64,000 nucleotides of DNA from Bacteroidota bacterium (GTDB lineage Bacteria; Bacteroidota; Bacteroidia; Bacteroidales; F082). The number at the start of each line of letters is the position of its first letter. The stretch's first letter is position 1. The DNA is taken from the NCBI GenBank assembly GCA_018816765.1, contig JAHIUX010000073.1, positions 1-64,000 of the forward strand, written 5' to 3'. Both the position numbers and the translations under genes were made by a program. Of the stretch, positions 1-9,305 are shown piece by piece. Below the pieces are notes generated by a model. It worked only from the letters and a program-made list of their open reading frames with translations, searched no databases and was not told the DNA's origin.

Positions 1-233
1 CTTAGTCTGATTTATTCATATTGAACCCCTTCAGGGTTCCGGGATTGAGGCCTTAGTCTGATTTATTCATGTTGAATCCTTCAGGGTTCCGGGATTGTGG
101 CCTTAGTCTGATTTATTCATATTGAACCCCTTCAGGGTTCCGGGATTGAGGCCTTAGTCTGATTTATTCATGTTGAATCCTTCAGGGTTCCTTCAAAAGG
201 TCCCCGACTTATTTATGTTGTACCCATTCAGGC
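1..233. repeat. REP-like palindromic tandem repeats
   Basis: Four near-identical units of 50-51 bp begin at 1, 52, 102 and 153, each opening with CTTAGTCTGATTTATTCA. A shortened fifth copy can be traced to about 233. Two versions alternate: units 1 and 3 carry GAACCC-CTTCA-GGGTTC, units 2 and 4 carry GAATCC-TTCA-GGGTTC. Both fold into a 6-bp hairpin, the second using one G-U pair, so the structure is kept while the sequence varies. The array ends about 95 bp before a RAYT-type transposase gene, the usual partner of REP elements. The left end may continue outside the window. Confidence 0.85.
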
Positions 234-326
234 TTGTGATCACAATATCAGGCCTTTTTGTGCAACCCGATACGCATAATTTGCGTAAAACAATATCCAA
301 CAGCTTGTTTCATTAATATCCCATCA

Positions 327-776
327 ATGATGAGCACCTACACCCAAATCCTTTATCAGCTCGTATTTGGCCCCCGGGCACATCAATCTTGTTTGAAGAA
401 AAACCACCGCGAACAGCTTTTCAGGTATATGTGGGGCATACTCGAAAACAACAAATGCCATGTTTACCGAATCAATGGTGTTGAGGATCACCTGCATATT
501 ATCACCCACGTGCATCCGACCATTGCCCTTTCGCAGTTAATCAGCGATTTAAAACTTGCCAGCTCGGCATTTATCAGCGAACAACATCTTTTTCCCGGTT
601 TTGATGGCTGGCAGGAAGGGTATGGCGCATTCACCTACTCCATCAAAGAAAAAGACAGGCTGATTGATTATGTCATCAACCAGGAAGCCCACCATGAAAA
701 AACAGGCTTCAGGGAAGAGTACCGGAGCCTGCTGAAAGAACACGATATCACATTCGACGAAAAGTACCTGCTGTAA
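327..776 (+). CDS. REP-associated tyrosine transposase (Y1/IS200-like)
   Basis: This 149-residue protein belongs to the Y1 single-strand transposase superfamily (IS200/IS605 and RAYT). The HUH-type metal-binding motif is seen as H-L-H at residues 55-57 (GVEDHLHII). The candidate nucleophile is Tyr115 in DYVINQEAHH, a motif typical of this family. Such enzymes nick and rejoin single-stranded DNA at hairpins. The palindromic repeats immediately upstream and the lack of transposon ends or a TnpB gene favour a domesticated RAYT over a full insertion sequence. The frame is open from a TTG at 258, but the ATG pair at 327/330 fits the family N-terminus (STYTQILYQLVF) better. The length is close to the usual 140-180 residues, so the gene looks intact. 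Confidence 0.85.
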   Translation: MMSTYTQILYQLVFGPRAHQSCLKKNHREQLFRYMWGILENNKCHVYRINGVEDHLHIITHVHPTIALSQLISDLKLASSAFISEQHLFPGFDGWQEGYGAFTYSIKEKDRLIDYVINQEAHHEKTGFREEYRSLLKEHDITFDEKYLL

Positions 777-1353
777 GGCCGGATTGGTTCAGATCGGGCT
801 TCCTTAACAATAACATCTTCTATTTCATACAACCAATCATATGTTTACTGCTGCATTTAGCCTGTGGGTTGGTTCTCATAGTTATTGTTCTGGATAATAC
901 CGAAAAGCTTCTTTAATCCACCAGTCAATCCGGAATAAAGTTTTTAATTAATTCTTTTGCGCCCCAGATTCATTGTCTACCTTTGTTTACCTCATAATAT
1001 TTTGGTTAAAGCATGTTTAATTTAGCACCCCCGAACCGGCGATCATCCCTGACTGTAGTTCCCGTACTACTGGTAACAGGAATAAGCAAATTATGCTCCT
1101 GGAATTTTAACAACCAGAGCTTCAAGCACTTTTTTTTGCATCTTTATCAATTGGCTACATTCTTTCTTAACAAAGCAGCAATTCCAGATTTGTGTATTGC
1201 AAAGTACTTCAATACAAGGGATACAATATCTCATTTTTGCATCATAATTAAAGTGATTGTAGTTTAATGCCAGCTGGTTCAATATTCAAAATTCAAACCA
1301 GATGCCAGCAACATACATATTCATTTAGAACTAGTCATCAACTTTACACCAGA
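777..1353. other. Gene-poor spacer
   Basis: No convincing gene, RNA or repeat is visible here. An 84-codon open frame at 1013-1267 has no recognisable domain and a composition like the surrounding AT-rich spacer. It is not called. Confidence 0.5.
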
Positions 1354-2823
1354 ATGAACCTTACAAATTCAACAAAATCAAAAGCATTTATCGATTATTA
1401 TCTTCCAATTTTTCTGATTTCCTTAAGCTTTTTTTGGAAGCTTATTTATATTCAACAAAACGATATTTGCATGGATGAGCCTTTTACAATTTTCAATGCT
1501 CAAAAAAGCCTCATAGATGTTATTAAAATATCATTACAAGGTGAGCCTAACCCGCCGTTGTATATGATTTTACTACATTTTTGGATTAAACTATTTGGTA
1601 TTGGGCCCTTTGCAGTTAGATTTCTTTCACTAATATTCAATGCATTTACGGTTTTGTTTTTATACAACACAGGTAAAAGATTTTTTAATGTTTGGACTGG
1701 AATTACTGCTTCCCTATTATTTGTGTTCTCTACATTACACTTTTATCATGCAATTGAGTCACGGACTTATTCACTCCTTTCGCTTGAAACTGCAGCTTCA
1801 TTATATTTTTTTCTAAGATTTACAAAAAATACAAATGATCGAACAGCTCTCACAGGATTAATCATCTCAAATATTTTAATGATTTACTCTCACTATTTTG
1901 GCTGGTTTGTTGTCTTTTCGCAAGGCATAACAAGTTTGATTTATTTGAAAAAAACTTTCAAAGCCAACCTCAAAATAATATATCCATTTCTAGGTACAAT
2001 TATTGGATTTCTCCCAATGGTTCCAGTGATCATTAGGCAATTTGGAAAGTCGAGCAAGGGCACTTGGTTAAATCCTCCAAAATCGATAGATTTTATTAAC
2101 ACACTCTATCTATTTCTAAATCACAAAGTTGTAATTTGGATAATCATTACCATTATATCTACCGGAGTTATCTTTTTCGTTGGCACCTTAATAAGAAGGA
2201 AATATACTCCTTTCAAGAAAGAAATCGTCGTTTTGCTTATTTGGTGGCTTGCTCCATTTTGTATTATGTACTTTGTCTCTACAAAAATCCCAATGTTCAA
2301 TGTTAGATATGTTCTATTTAATACAATTGGTTTATATATTTTTATTGCAGTCTTAATAAACTACTTGTTCCAGAATCATCGGATATTGCATCCCATTGGA
2401 AGCTTTATTATTTTGTTCAGTATGTGTTATTATATGAAGATCCTCCCAAAAGAATATTCTTACAGGGAAGTAAGTAAAGCAGTAGAATTTGCAAAGAAAT
2501 ATGAAACTAATAATTCAATTTATATCATTTGGCCAGTTTGGACAGATTTTCAATTCAATTATTATTACAATCAGGAAATCTTCAAGGATTATCAGAACTA
2601 TTATAAAACAAATTTAAAACATGGCATCTACAGAGTCTGGGGGCTTCCCAATACTAAAACAGTTGTTAGAAACAACCCGGATAAAAGAATTATATACATA
2701 CAAGATGGAGTAATAAAAGACCCAAATGAAAACATTGAAACTTATCTAGATTCTACTTATAGCATTGTTCAGCAATCATTTTTCCCTCAAACTATTAAAG
2801 TTATGGTTTATGACCCTATATAA
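1354..2823 (+). CDS. GT-C fold glycosyltransferase, PMT/GT39-like
   Basis: A polytopic membrane protein of 489 residues with about ten hydrophobic segments. The first loop after TM1 carries Asp41-Glu42 (ICMDEPF), the acidic pair typical of the PMT_2/ArnT-like GT-C families, which use polyprenyl-phosphate sugars as donors. A later soluble part (about residues 385-489) is predicted to face the periplasm. I chose the ATG at 1354 over upstream in-frame codons because it places a short basic tail before TM1. The gene is much more AT-rich than its neighbours, and its codon use (ATT, TTT, AAA) differs strongly from the other glycosyltransferase gene at 7730. This suggests recent acquisition. The acceptor is unknown. 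Confidence 0.7.
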   Translation: MNLTNSTKSKAFIDYYLPIFLISLSFFWKLIYIQQNDICMDEPFTIFNAQKSLIDVIKISLQGEPNPPLYMILLHFWIKLFGIGPFAVRFLSLIFNAFTVLFLYNTGKRFFNVWTGITASLLFVFSTLHFYHAIESRTYSLLSLETAASLYFFLRFTKNTNDRTALTGLIISNILMIYSHYFGWFVVFSQGITSLIYLKKTFKANLKIIYPFLGTIIGFLPMVPVIIRQFGKSSKGTWLNPPKSIDFINTLYLFLNHKVVIWIIITIISTGVIFFVGTLIRRKYTPFKKEIVVLLIWWLAPFCIMYFVSTKIPMFNVRYVLFNTIGLYIFIAVLINYLFQNHRILHPIGSFIILFSMCYYMKILPKEYSYREVSKAVEFAKKYETNNSIYIIWPVWTDFQFNYYYNQEIFKDYQNYYKTNLKHGIYRVWGLPNTKTVVRNNPDKRIIYIQDGVIKDPNENIETYLDSTYSIVQQSFFPQTIKVMVYDPI

Positions 2824-2862
2824 ACTTTATTAAGAAGGCAAACAGGTTTCGAATACAAGTGT

Positions 2863-4281
2863 TTATTTAACCAGCGGTTCATAAACATAAACACCCTTTC
2901 TGGCTTTCTCCATATCAGGCATTGTCAGCTTATTGTAGAATTTTCCGTAGGGCTTCAAATGTAAAAATGAATGCCAATAGGCTTCTTTAGTCATGCCCAC
3001 ATAGTGAATGCTGCCAAAAAAGTATTGCCGGGTCTGGAAAATATTCAGTGCGAGCAACAGTGTGATGATCAGCAACAATGGTGCTTTTACGAGCCATTTC
3101 CTGCGGGCTAAAACCCATTGTATGAAAGCGCCAAAGCCCAGGGCATACAAGGCATAGGTTTCAACATAAGCCCGCATCCCAAAACCGCCTCCATACCACC
3201 AGGCCCACCATGAAGAAACGACATAAATATTCAAAACCGTGAAAATGAAAAGGGGCCAGAAATGACCACGCTGATGTTTCCACAATAGTCCTATGCCAGC
3301 AAACGCGGCAAGCATGATGGGTGTGTACACCAGCCAGCCTTTGCGATAACTAAATAAATTATTGAATATCTGAGGATTGTTGAAGAAGAAATTCGAGTTA
3401 TCACCGTAACTATCATAAAAATAGCTTCCAGTAATGAATTTCCAATAGGCTATTTGAGGTATCCAAACAACAATCGCCACCAGCAACAATGCAATGATTT
3501 TGGGATAATGTTGCAGAAACAACCTTGTTTTGCTTTGCAGGTCGTCCCAGCCTTTGAAGTTCCAAAACACGAAGATTAATCCTGTCAACACATTCGTTGG
3601 CCTGATCAACACGATTAAGCCACTGACCAAACCCAACAAAACCGCGCTTTTATAGTCAGGCTTTTCGTGCCACTGCTGGGTGAGCCATAAAAAGACGACA
3701 AACAAAAAAAAGCTATATGCATGACTCATCGTGGGTTCCGCCGTAAGGTAATGCATCAGGTTGGTGCCCAGCACCACCACAACCAGGCTAAAGGCGCTTG
3801 CCAGAGGGGAATAGAACTTCAGTAGCAATTTGCTCAATATCAATATCGAAAACAACAAATAAACCCATCCGCCGATCACCAGGCCCATCCGGTAGGGCGG
3901 ACTGAATCCGTCCGCTTCGCCTCCACTCACCATTACAATGGCATGGGTTACCAGGAAAGCGGGGGCATACATGATCGACATCCCCATCGTGGTCATGATC
4001 ACATTTTTTCTGATCGGAGACCAACTGGGCCAAAACTTATCAAGAAATGCGGAAGGGTTTTTACTTACGAATTTCAGCTCAATGTCGTGATAAATAAATG
4101 TGGCTGGCAAATAAGCATAATAATGAAGTACATCATCAGCAATAATTTTATTACCCTGTTTCCAATAACCTATATTCAACGAATAAATGGCTATATACAA
4201 CACAATGAGCCAACTGGTCAGGTATGGTAACCGTGTGCCTTCATTCAGCTGGTCAAGTTTTTTACGTACTGATTTTAACAT
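2863..4281 (-). CDS. Polytopic membrane protein, GT-C-like
   Basis: The 472-residue product has about ten or eleven hydrophobic helices and a first periplasmic loop with an Asp-Asp pair (IIADDVLHYY, about residues 50-51), the position where GT-C glycosyltransferases keep their acidic residues. I do not recognise a named family. The start at 4281 (MLKSVRKKL) gives a basic N-terminus before TM1; the upstream ATG at 4323 would add 14 residues without a clear role. It converges with the gene ending at 2823, and only 39 bp separate them. Together with the neighbouring genes it suggests cell-surface glycan synthesis. Function as a glycosyltransferase is inference. Confidence 0.55.
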   Translation of the reverse strand: MLKSVRKKLDQLNEGTRLPYLTSWLIVLYIAIYSLNIGYWKQGNKIIADDVLHYYAYLPATFIYHDIELKFVSKNPSAFLDKFWPSWSPIRKNVIMTTMGMSIMYAPAFLVTHAIVMVSGGEADGFSPPYRMGLVIGGWVYLLFSILILSKLLLKFYSPLASAFSLVVVVLGTNLMHYLTAEPTMSHAYSFFLFVVFLWLTQQWHEKPDYKSAVLLGLVSGLIVLIRPTNVLTGLIFVFWNFKGWDDLQSKTRLFLQHYPKIIALLLVAIVVWIPQIAYWKFITGSYFYDSYGDNSNFFFNNPQIFNNLFSYRKGWLVYTPIMLAAFAGIGLLWKHQRGHFWPLFIFTVLNIYVVSSWWAWWYGGGFGMRAYVETYALYALGFGAFIQWVLARRKWLVKAPLLLIITLLLALNIFQTRQYFFGSIHYVGMTKEAYWHSFLHLKPYGKFYNKLTMPDMEKARKGVYVYEPLVK

Positions 4282-4477
4282 TGAGCATAGAAATTTCCAA
4301 AATTTACAAGATATGTGAGCCATAGCAGGGCAAAAACCTGCATTGCGAAAAAATCACTGTACAAATTTAGGGAATTGACTTGAGAATTTAAGGTTAAGGC
4401 TGCAGGCATTATTGCCTCCCAATAAATAAAAGGCTTGATCTGTGTATTTCTTTCGGCAACTATCCTGGTTTCAATTC

Positions 4478-5788
4478 TTATTTAACCGCTTCGTGTTTAT
4501 GCCGCCAAACCCATCCGGCATCGATAATCAGCATTTCCTCTTCGCTGATTCCCCTTTTGGCAGCTTTTTCACGCACCATTTGCATATATTCCTTGTTGCT
4601 ACGGATACCTTCAATGATTTTTTGGATTTCAGCGGCTTTTTCCAGCCCGCCATCACCTTCCTCAATGATGGCCTGGTACAGCTCATCGATAAAACCAAAA
4701 CCAAAACGGTTCATATTGGCATCGGTCTGCAGCAACAGAATAATGTCAGTGTGGCTGATTTCTGTCATCAGATCGACTGATTTGCGGTCAAGGGGCGGGC
4801 TGCCATCGGGTGCGTAAATCTGCGCATTATAATACCAAAAGCTGTTAGTACTGAAGCCCCTGAGGGCATAACCCCCGCCAAACCATTGCCAGTAATAGCT
4901 GTCGGCAACGGTAATCACCCGGGGCATATTTTGTTTAACCAGGCTTTCGAAGTGGTATTCAGGATATGTCATTGCATAATCATCGGGCCTCACCATGATG
5001 TTCATGCCTTCCCACAAATCCCTGTCGGGCGAACGCAGTTTTTTTGTGCTGCTGATGTTCTGCATGCTGAAATCGACAAAATCGCGGCCGGTAATCCGCT
5101 CCATCGACCTGAACACCGAATCGAACACCAGTCCAAGGCCATAATAGCTCCAATGGATACCACATTTCGGGTACAGGGCAAAGCGGCTGGTGTCTTTCAT
5201 CGATAAAAACCATTCGTTGCAGCCAATAACCGAAACTCCCCGGGCTTTCAGCAGGGCGTGATAATGCGCATAATTGCTTTCTTTAACCGTATCAGGCTTT
5301 AACCTTTCAGGAACATATTCGGGGAAAAAGCTGGCTTTGCCAGGCGCCAGCACCACCAGCAAGCCCTTGTTGTGCCGGCGAAGCCATTCGTCAACAACGG
5401 CAGTCCGCTCAACATCTGCTTTGATCTTCTCTTCTCCGATAAAATCAATGCCATATAGCGCCTTGATATAATTCATTTCGTAGAGGTAGCCATCTTTTCC
5501 GCGCACCACACCCATGGCATTCACCGTGTCGAATAAGCTGTAATGCAGCTGGTTGTGCAGCCTCACAAGGTCGGGTCTGTAGCCAATGTGGTTTTCAAGG
5601 TAGGTATTCAGGCTGTCCTGGTAAGTTCCGTGGTACAATGCCTGAAAGCTCAGCTTTGGCATGACCGGTTTGCTGATGGCGCCCTTAAGCCCGTGCATCC
5701 TGGGCCAGTTGAAATGCTGCTGCACAAATGGCAGTATCATCAGCAATATGATGAGTACAAAACAGCCTTGTTTTACTCCTTTTCGCAT
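4478..5788 (-). CDS. AlgJ/AlgX-like SGNH acyltransferase partner
   Basis: A 436-residue protein with one N-terminal signal anchor (about residues 8-24) and a large extracytoplasmic domain. It has the RGKDGYLY segment that opens the AlgJ/AlgX/DHHW group, a LAPGKASFFPEYVP segment, and a HWSYYGLG motif whose histidine is the likely general base. Proteins of this group finish the transfer of acetyl groups onto exported polysaccharide. Its ATG overlaps the stop codon of the upstream MBOAT gene by one base (TGATG), so the pair is almost certainly translationally coupled. The context therefore supports an O-acetylation unit for a surface glycan. The polymer modified is not known. Confidence 0.75.
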   Translation of the reverse strand: MRKGVKQGCFVLIILLMILPFVQQHFNWPRMHGLKGAISKPVMPKLSFQALYHGTYQDSLNTYLENHIGYRPDLVRLHNQLHYSLFDTVNAMGVVRGKDGYLYEMNYIKALYGIDFIGEEKIKADVERTAVVDEWLRRHNKGLLVVLAPGKASFFPEYVPERLKPDTVKESNYAHYHALLKARGVSVIGCNEWFLSMKDTSRFALYPKCGIHWSYYGLGLVFDSVFRSMERITGRDFVDFSMQNISSTKKLRSPDRDLWEGMNIMVRPDDYAMTYPEYHFESLVKQNMPRVITVADSYYWQWFGGGYALRGFSTNSFWYYNAQIYAPDGSPPLDRKSVDLMTEISHTDIILLLQTDANMNRFGFGFIDELYQAIIEEGDGGLEKAAEIQKIIEGIRSNKEYMQMVREKAAKRGISEEEMLIIDAGWVWRHKHEAVK

Positions 5789-7206
5789 CAGAACCTGAAA
5801 TATATGAACGGATTAAACCCTGAGGAGGTGATGGCGCTCAGGCTGACGATGAACATCACCATGGCCGAAACAGTCATCAGCATCAGGCTACGGAATGTTT
5901 GCTGCTTCCCAAAAAGGCGTAGCTGCCAGGATTCGATGGCGGGGAAAACTGCCCACAGGGCAAAAAACGCACCAAATACCAGCAAGGACCAAACCGAAAC
6001 AGGGGTCAGGATGTCGGTTCCACCACGGAAACTGAACATCCCCTGTATAAAGTCGGTGGCCTGCGCCATGCTTTCGGCCCTGAAAAGCACCCAGCCCACG
6101 AGGGTAATCACAAAGGTGATGGCCACACTGGGGATTTTACCAATGGCCTTGTACAGCTTCAGCAGGAACAGCTTATCGGCTACGAGGAAAAACCCGTGGA
6201 AGGCCCCCCAAACAACAAAGTTCCAGGCTGCGCCGTGCCACAAACCCGAAATCAGAAACACCAGCCACAGATTAAAATACATGCGCATGGGCGTCACGCG
6301 GCTACCCCCAAGCGGAATATACAGGTAATCGCGCATCCAGCGACCGAGGGTCATATGCCAGCGTCGCCAGAATTCGGTGATGTTTTGCGAAACATAGGGA
6401 TTGTTGAAATTTTCGGCGAAATCGAAGCCGATCATCCTGCCCAAACCGATGGCCATGTCGGAATAACCCGCGAAATCGTAATAAATCTGGAAGGCGTAGG
6501 TTAAAACCCCCATCCATAACACCGCCGATGAAAGCTGTGTGGGATCAGCCGCAAAAACCGAGTCGGCGTAGGCGCCAAGGGTATTGGCGATCATCACCTT
6601 TTTGGCCAGGCCAAGGGTGAAACGGAAGAATCCCGTGAGGCGGTTATCGGCATTTTCGTTGTCGCGCCTGTCGACAAGTTGTTCGGCAACCTCATTGAAA
6701 CGCACGATAGGACCGGCAATGAGCTGCGGAAACATCAGGATGTACAAGGCCAGGTCGCTCATCCGTTTTAATGGCGGATGAACGCCACGGTATACATCCA
6801 CAGCATAAGTCATTTTCTGGAATGAAAAGAACGAAATGCCGATAGGCAGGGCTATGCGCGTCCAGGTCACGGGTTGCTTGCCAATTTGCTGCAAGATGAA
6901 GTCGACATTTTCTATGAAGAAATTGGCGTATTTGAAATAGGCCAGCATGCCGATATTGAGGGCAATGCTTGCCGCAGTGAGCCAGCGTTTTTTGTTTCCC
7001 TTTGAAAGGTGAAGAAACTTCACCAGGTAGAAGTCGATGAAGATGCTGCCCAGGACAATAAAGATAAAGTCGGGGGCACCCCAGGCATAGAAGAAAACAG
7101 AAGCGATGAGGGCCACATAGTTTTTCAACATGCGGGGCACCACGAAATAAAGGATCAGAAAAGCCGGGAGGAAATACAACAAAAACAGGCTACTGCTGAA
7201 AACCAT
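5788..7206 (-). CDS. MBOAT-family O-acyltransferase (AlgI-like)
   Basis: The 472-residue polytopic protein matches the membrane-bound O-acyltransferase family in length and motifs. These include the segment PIGISFFSFQKMTYAVDVYRG, the FAENFNNPYVSQNITEFWRRWH block, and the catalytic-histidine motif LWHGAAWNFVVWG followed by a second His (FHGF). Family members move acyl groups from a cytoplasmic donor across the inner membrane. It is the first gene of a two-gene unit with the SGNH-like partner downstream, with a one-base overlap. The start at 7206 gives the usual short N-terminus (MVFSSSLFLLYFL). I am confident of the family; the acetyl donor and glycan acceptor are inferred from AlgI/AlgJ. Confidence 0.9.
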   Translation of the reverse strand: MVFSSSLFLLYFLPAFLILYFVVPRMLKNYVALIASVFFYAWGAPDFIFIVLGSIFIDFYLVKFLHLSKGNKKRWLTAASIALNIGMLAYFKYANFFIENVDFILQQIGKQPVTWTRIALPIGISFFSFQKMTYAVDVYRGVHPPLKRMSDLALYILMFPQLIAGPIVRFNEVAEQLVDRRDNENADNRLTGFFRFTLGLAKKVMIANTLGAYADSVFAADPTQLSSAVLWMGVLTYAFQIYYDFAGYSDMAIGLGRMIGFDFAENFNNPYVSQNITEFWRRWHMTLGRWMRDYLYIPLGGSRVTPMRMYFNLWLVFLISGLWHGAAWNFVVWGAFHGFFLVADKLFLLKLYKAIGKIPSVAITFVITLVGWVLFRAESMAQATDFIQGMFSFRGGTDILTPVSVWSLLVFGAFFALWAVFPAIESWQLRLFGKQQTFRSLMLMTVSAMVMFIVSLSAITSSGFNPFIYFRF

Positions 7207-7672
7207 ATGCAGGCATTTTGATTAAAACAGGCAAATTTATGGGATTAAAATTATATAGGCAGTTTATTTGTCCTTTTCCTTCATTTTTATTCACATTGAA
7301 CCCCGTCCAGGTCAGGGAATCGGACGCAGGAGCCTGAGTGGATCCAATATGAATCAGTCCTATCGTTTATTTCAATCACCGGTACCCCGCGTTTTTCATC
7401 ACCTGGTTCGGCAGCATTTGCCGATGTTGTTCAGGCCTTTCAGGGTATAGGAATGGATTTATTTATAAGGCAAACTTTCACAGAACCACTGATGCCTTGG
7501 GCCCTTTGCTTCCGGCGACCTGCCGTTTGGGTGGGTTGCAACAAACAGCAGCCTCAAATGAAACCCTCCACAATCACGTCCCCTGATTTGATGGATTTCG
7601 CCCAACTTCAGCATTTCCATCGGGTAAATATGGGTTTAAACAAAGGTCTTCCTATTCATCAGCGCGAATTTT
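7207..7672. other. Spacer with degenerate repeat sequence
   Basis: This 470-bp spacer between divergent genes holds no convincing gene. It contains one eroded copy of the left-end repeat and several loosely related stretches such as TTCAGGCCTTTCAGGGT near 7430. Open frames on the plus strand here lack any domain. Confidence 0.5.
7286..7319. repeat. Solitary REP-like remnant
   Basis: Positions 7286-7304 match the core of the 1-200 repeat units (TTTATTCAnATTGAACCCC) with one difference. The right half has diverged, so the hairpin is mostly lost. It shows that the repeat family spread beyond the array. Confidence 0.55.
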
Positions 7673-7680
7673 TATCTTTG
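7673..7680 (+). promoter_or_regulatory. Bacteroidota -7 box
   Basis: TATCTTTG fits the TAnnTTTG consensus for the Bacteroidota primary sigma factor and lies 49 bp before the glycosyltransferase ATG at 7730. I see no clear -33 box. Confidence 0.5.
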
Positions 7681-7729
7681 TCACTGATTCTATGCAAATA
7701 CAGGCAAAAAACACAACACTAACTGACTC

Positions 7730-9223
7730 ATGATCAAACCGGTTTGGCAATTTGTTTCTGAAAAACAAAAGACCCGCCTGGCATTCGCACTGTTGATCCT
7801 GCTTGCGGTCATGCCCCTTTTCGGCAACCTGGGCAATCTCCCGATCAGGCAATGGGACGAAGCACGGCTGTCGGTGAATGCCTACGAAATGATGAAAAGC
7901 GGCAATTTGCTGGTTACCACCTACCAGCATATGCCCGACCTCTGGAACACAAAGCCACCTTTTCTCATCTGGCAACAAGCCCTGCTCATGCGCTGGATTG
8001 ATGAACCGGAACTGGCCATGCGCATCCCTTCGGCAGTGGCTGGATTTTTTACCATCATGCTGGTTTTTGTGTTTGTTGCACGCAAATTCGGCGATTACCG
8101 CTTTGCCTTCGCTGCAGGCCTCGTTCTGCTGACTTCGGCCGGTTATGTGAACCTGCACGCCACCCGCACCGGCGACTACGATGCGATGCTGGTGCTCTTT
8201 ACAACACTTGCTGCACTTGCGCTTTGGCTTTATGCTGAAGACGGAAAGCCAAAATACCTCTATCTGGTGTTCATCAGCCTCGCCCTGGGGGTTTTGACGA
8301 AAAGCGTTTCTGCCCTGCTTTTCCTGCCCGGTATGTTTTTTTACCTGATTTACAGCCGAAAACTCATCACATTGCTGAAAAACAAGCATTTCTACCTGGG
8401 CTTGCTGTGTTTCATCATCCCGGTCGGACTTTATTACAGCTTGCGCGAATGGGCAGCACCGGGTTACTTAAATGCCGTGATGGAAAATGAGTTATTTGGC
8501 CGGTATATGAATGTGGTCGAAAACCACAAAGAAACAACCTGGTATTATTATCATAACCTGGTTAACAACAGGTTCAAACCTTATCACTGGCTGATCCCTG
8601 CCGCGATGATCCTCCCATTCTTTACCGGCAGCAAACGCCTGATCAGGCTTGTCGTCTTTTTGAGTTTATTGCTGGTTTCCTATTTCGCTGTCATTAGCCT
8701 TGGAGAAACAAAGCTGCACTGGTATGATCTGCCCATGTATCCGCTCCTGGCCATCATGGCTGCAACCAGCATCTACTCCCTGCTGTTGCTGTTCAATAAA
8801 ATCCGTTTTCCTCAGGCCTTGCAGTTTCTGAGCCTGGTAGTGCCATTTGTTGTGTTGTTGCTCTTATTCTTTAAACCTGTCAGGCGGACTATCGACAGGA
8901 ATTATAAACCCAAAGAAATGCCCTGGGACAGGCACCAGTATCCCCTGGCCTATTACCTGCGCGATGGACTCAAAGGGAAACATGACCTCAACAACACCTA
9001 TGTGCTTTTCGAAGGATACAATACCGGACTGATGGTGTATATCCACAAAATGGCCGACCAAGGCATCAGCACATCCTACAAATATTATAAAACCCTCAGG
9101 GCCGGAGACCAGGTTGTAACGTATCAGCAACCCATCAAGGATTATCTGGAGGAACAATTTACGCTTGAAGTAGTACATTCGCAGAACGAAATCACGACAT
9201 ATAAACTGATTCAGGCAAAATGA
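7730..9223 (+). CDS. ArnT-like GT39 glycosyltransferase
   Basis: A 497-residue polytopic protein with the GT-C hallmark Asp43-Glu44 in the first periplasmic loop (RQWDEARLSVNAYEM), followed by conserved NTKPPFLIW and LHATRTGDYD segments found in ArnT/PMT_2 proteins. About eleven membrane helices are followed by a soluble C-terminal part from about residue 395. Such enzymes transfer a sugar from undecaprenyl phosphate to lipid A, protein or glycan on the periplasmic side. The GT2 gene 82 bp downstream probably makes the polyprenyl-phosphate sugar donor, so the two form a functional pair like ArnC-ArnT. The real sugar and acceptor cannot be read from sequence. Confidence 0.82.
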   Translation: MIKPVWQFVSEKQKTRLAFALLILLAVMPLFGNLGNLPIRQWDEARLSVNAYEMMKSGNLLVTTYQHMPDLWNTKPPFLIWQQALLMRWIDEPELAMRIPSAVAGFFTIMLVFVFVARKFGDYRFAFAAGLVLLTSAGYVNLHATRTGDYDAMLVLFTTLAALALWLYAEDGKPKYLYLVFISLALGVLTKSVSALLFLPGMFFYLIYSRKLITLLKNKHFYLGLLCFIIPVGLYYSLREWAAPGYLNAVMENELFGRYMNVVENHKETTWYYYHNLVNNRFKPYHWLIPAAMILPFFTGSKRLIRLVVFLSLLLVSYFAVISLGETKLHWYDLPMYPLLAIMAATSIYSLLLLFNKIRFPQALQFLSLVVPFVVLLLLFFKPVRRTIDRNYKPKEMPWDRHQYPLAYYLRDGLKGKHDLNNTYVLFEGYNTGLMVYIHKMADQGISTSYKYYKTLRAGDQVVTYQQPIKDYLEEQFTLEVVHSQNEITTYKLIQAK

Positions 9224-9305
9224 AACAGGAAGTGAACATCAATGGGCACCATATGCGGACTGCCAGTGAAAATTCCTGCCATTGCCTGCGAAAACCGGAC
9301 TATAG

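Noticed and set aside
1-200. Repeat array as a CRISPR
   Set aside because: Units follow each other directly with no unique spacers, and no cas gene is near.
1013-1267. 84-codon plus-strand open frame
   Set aside because: No domain, no signal and composition like the spacer; the next gene starts independently.
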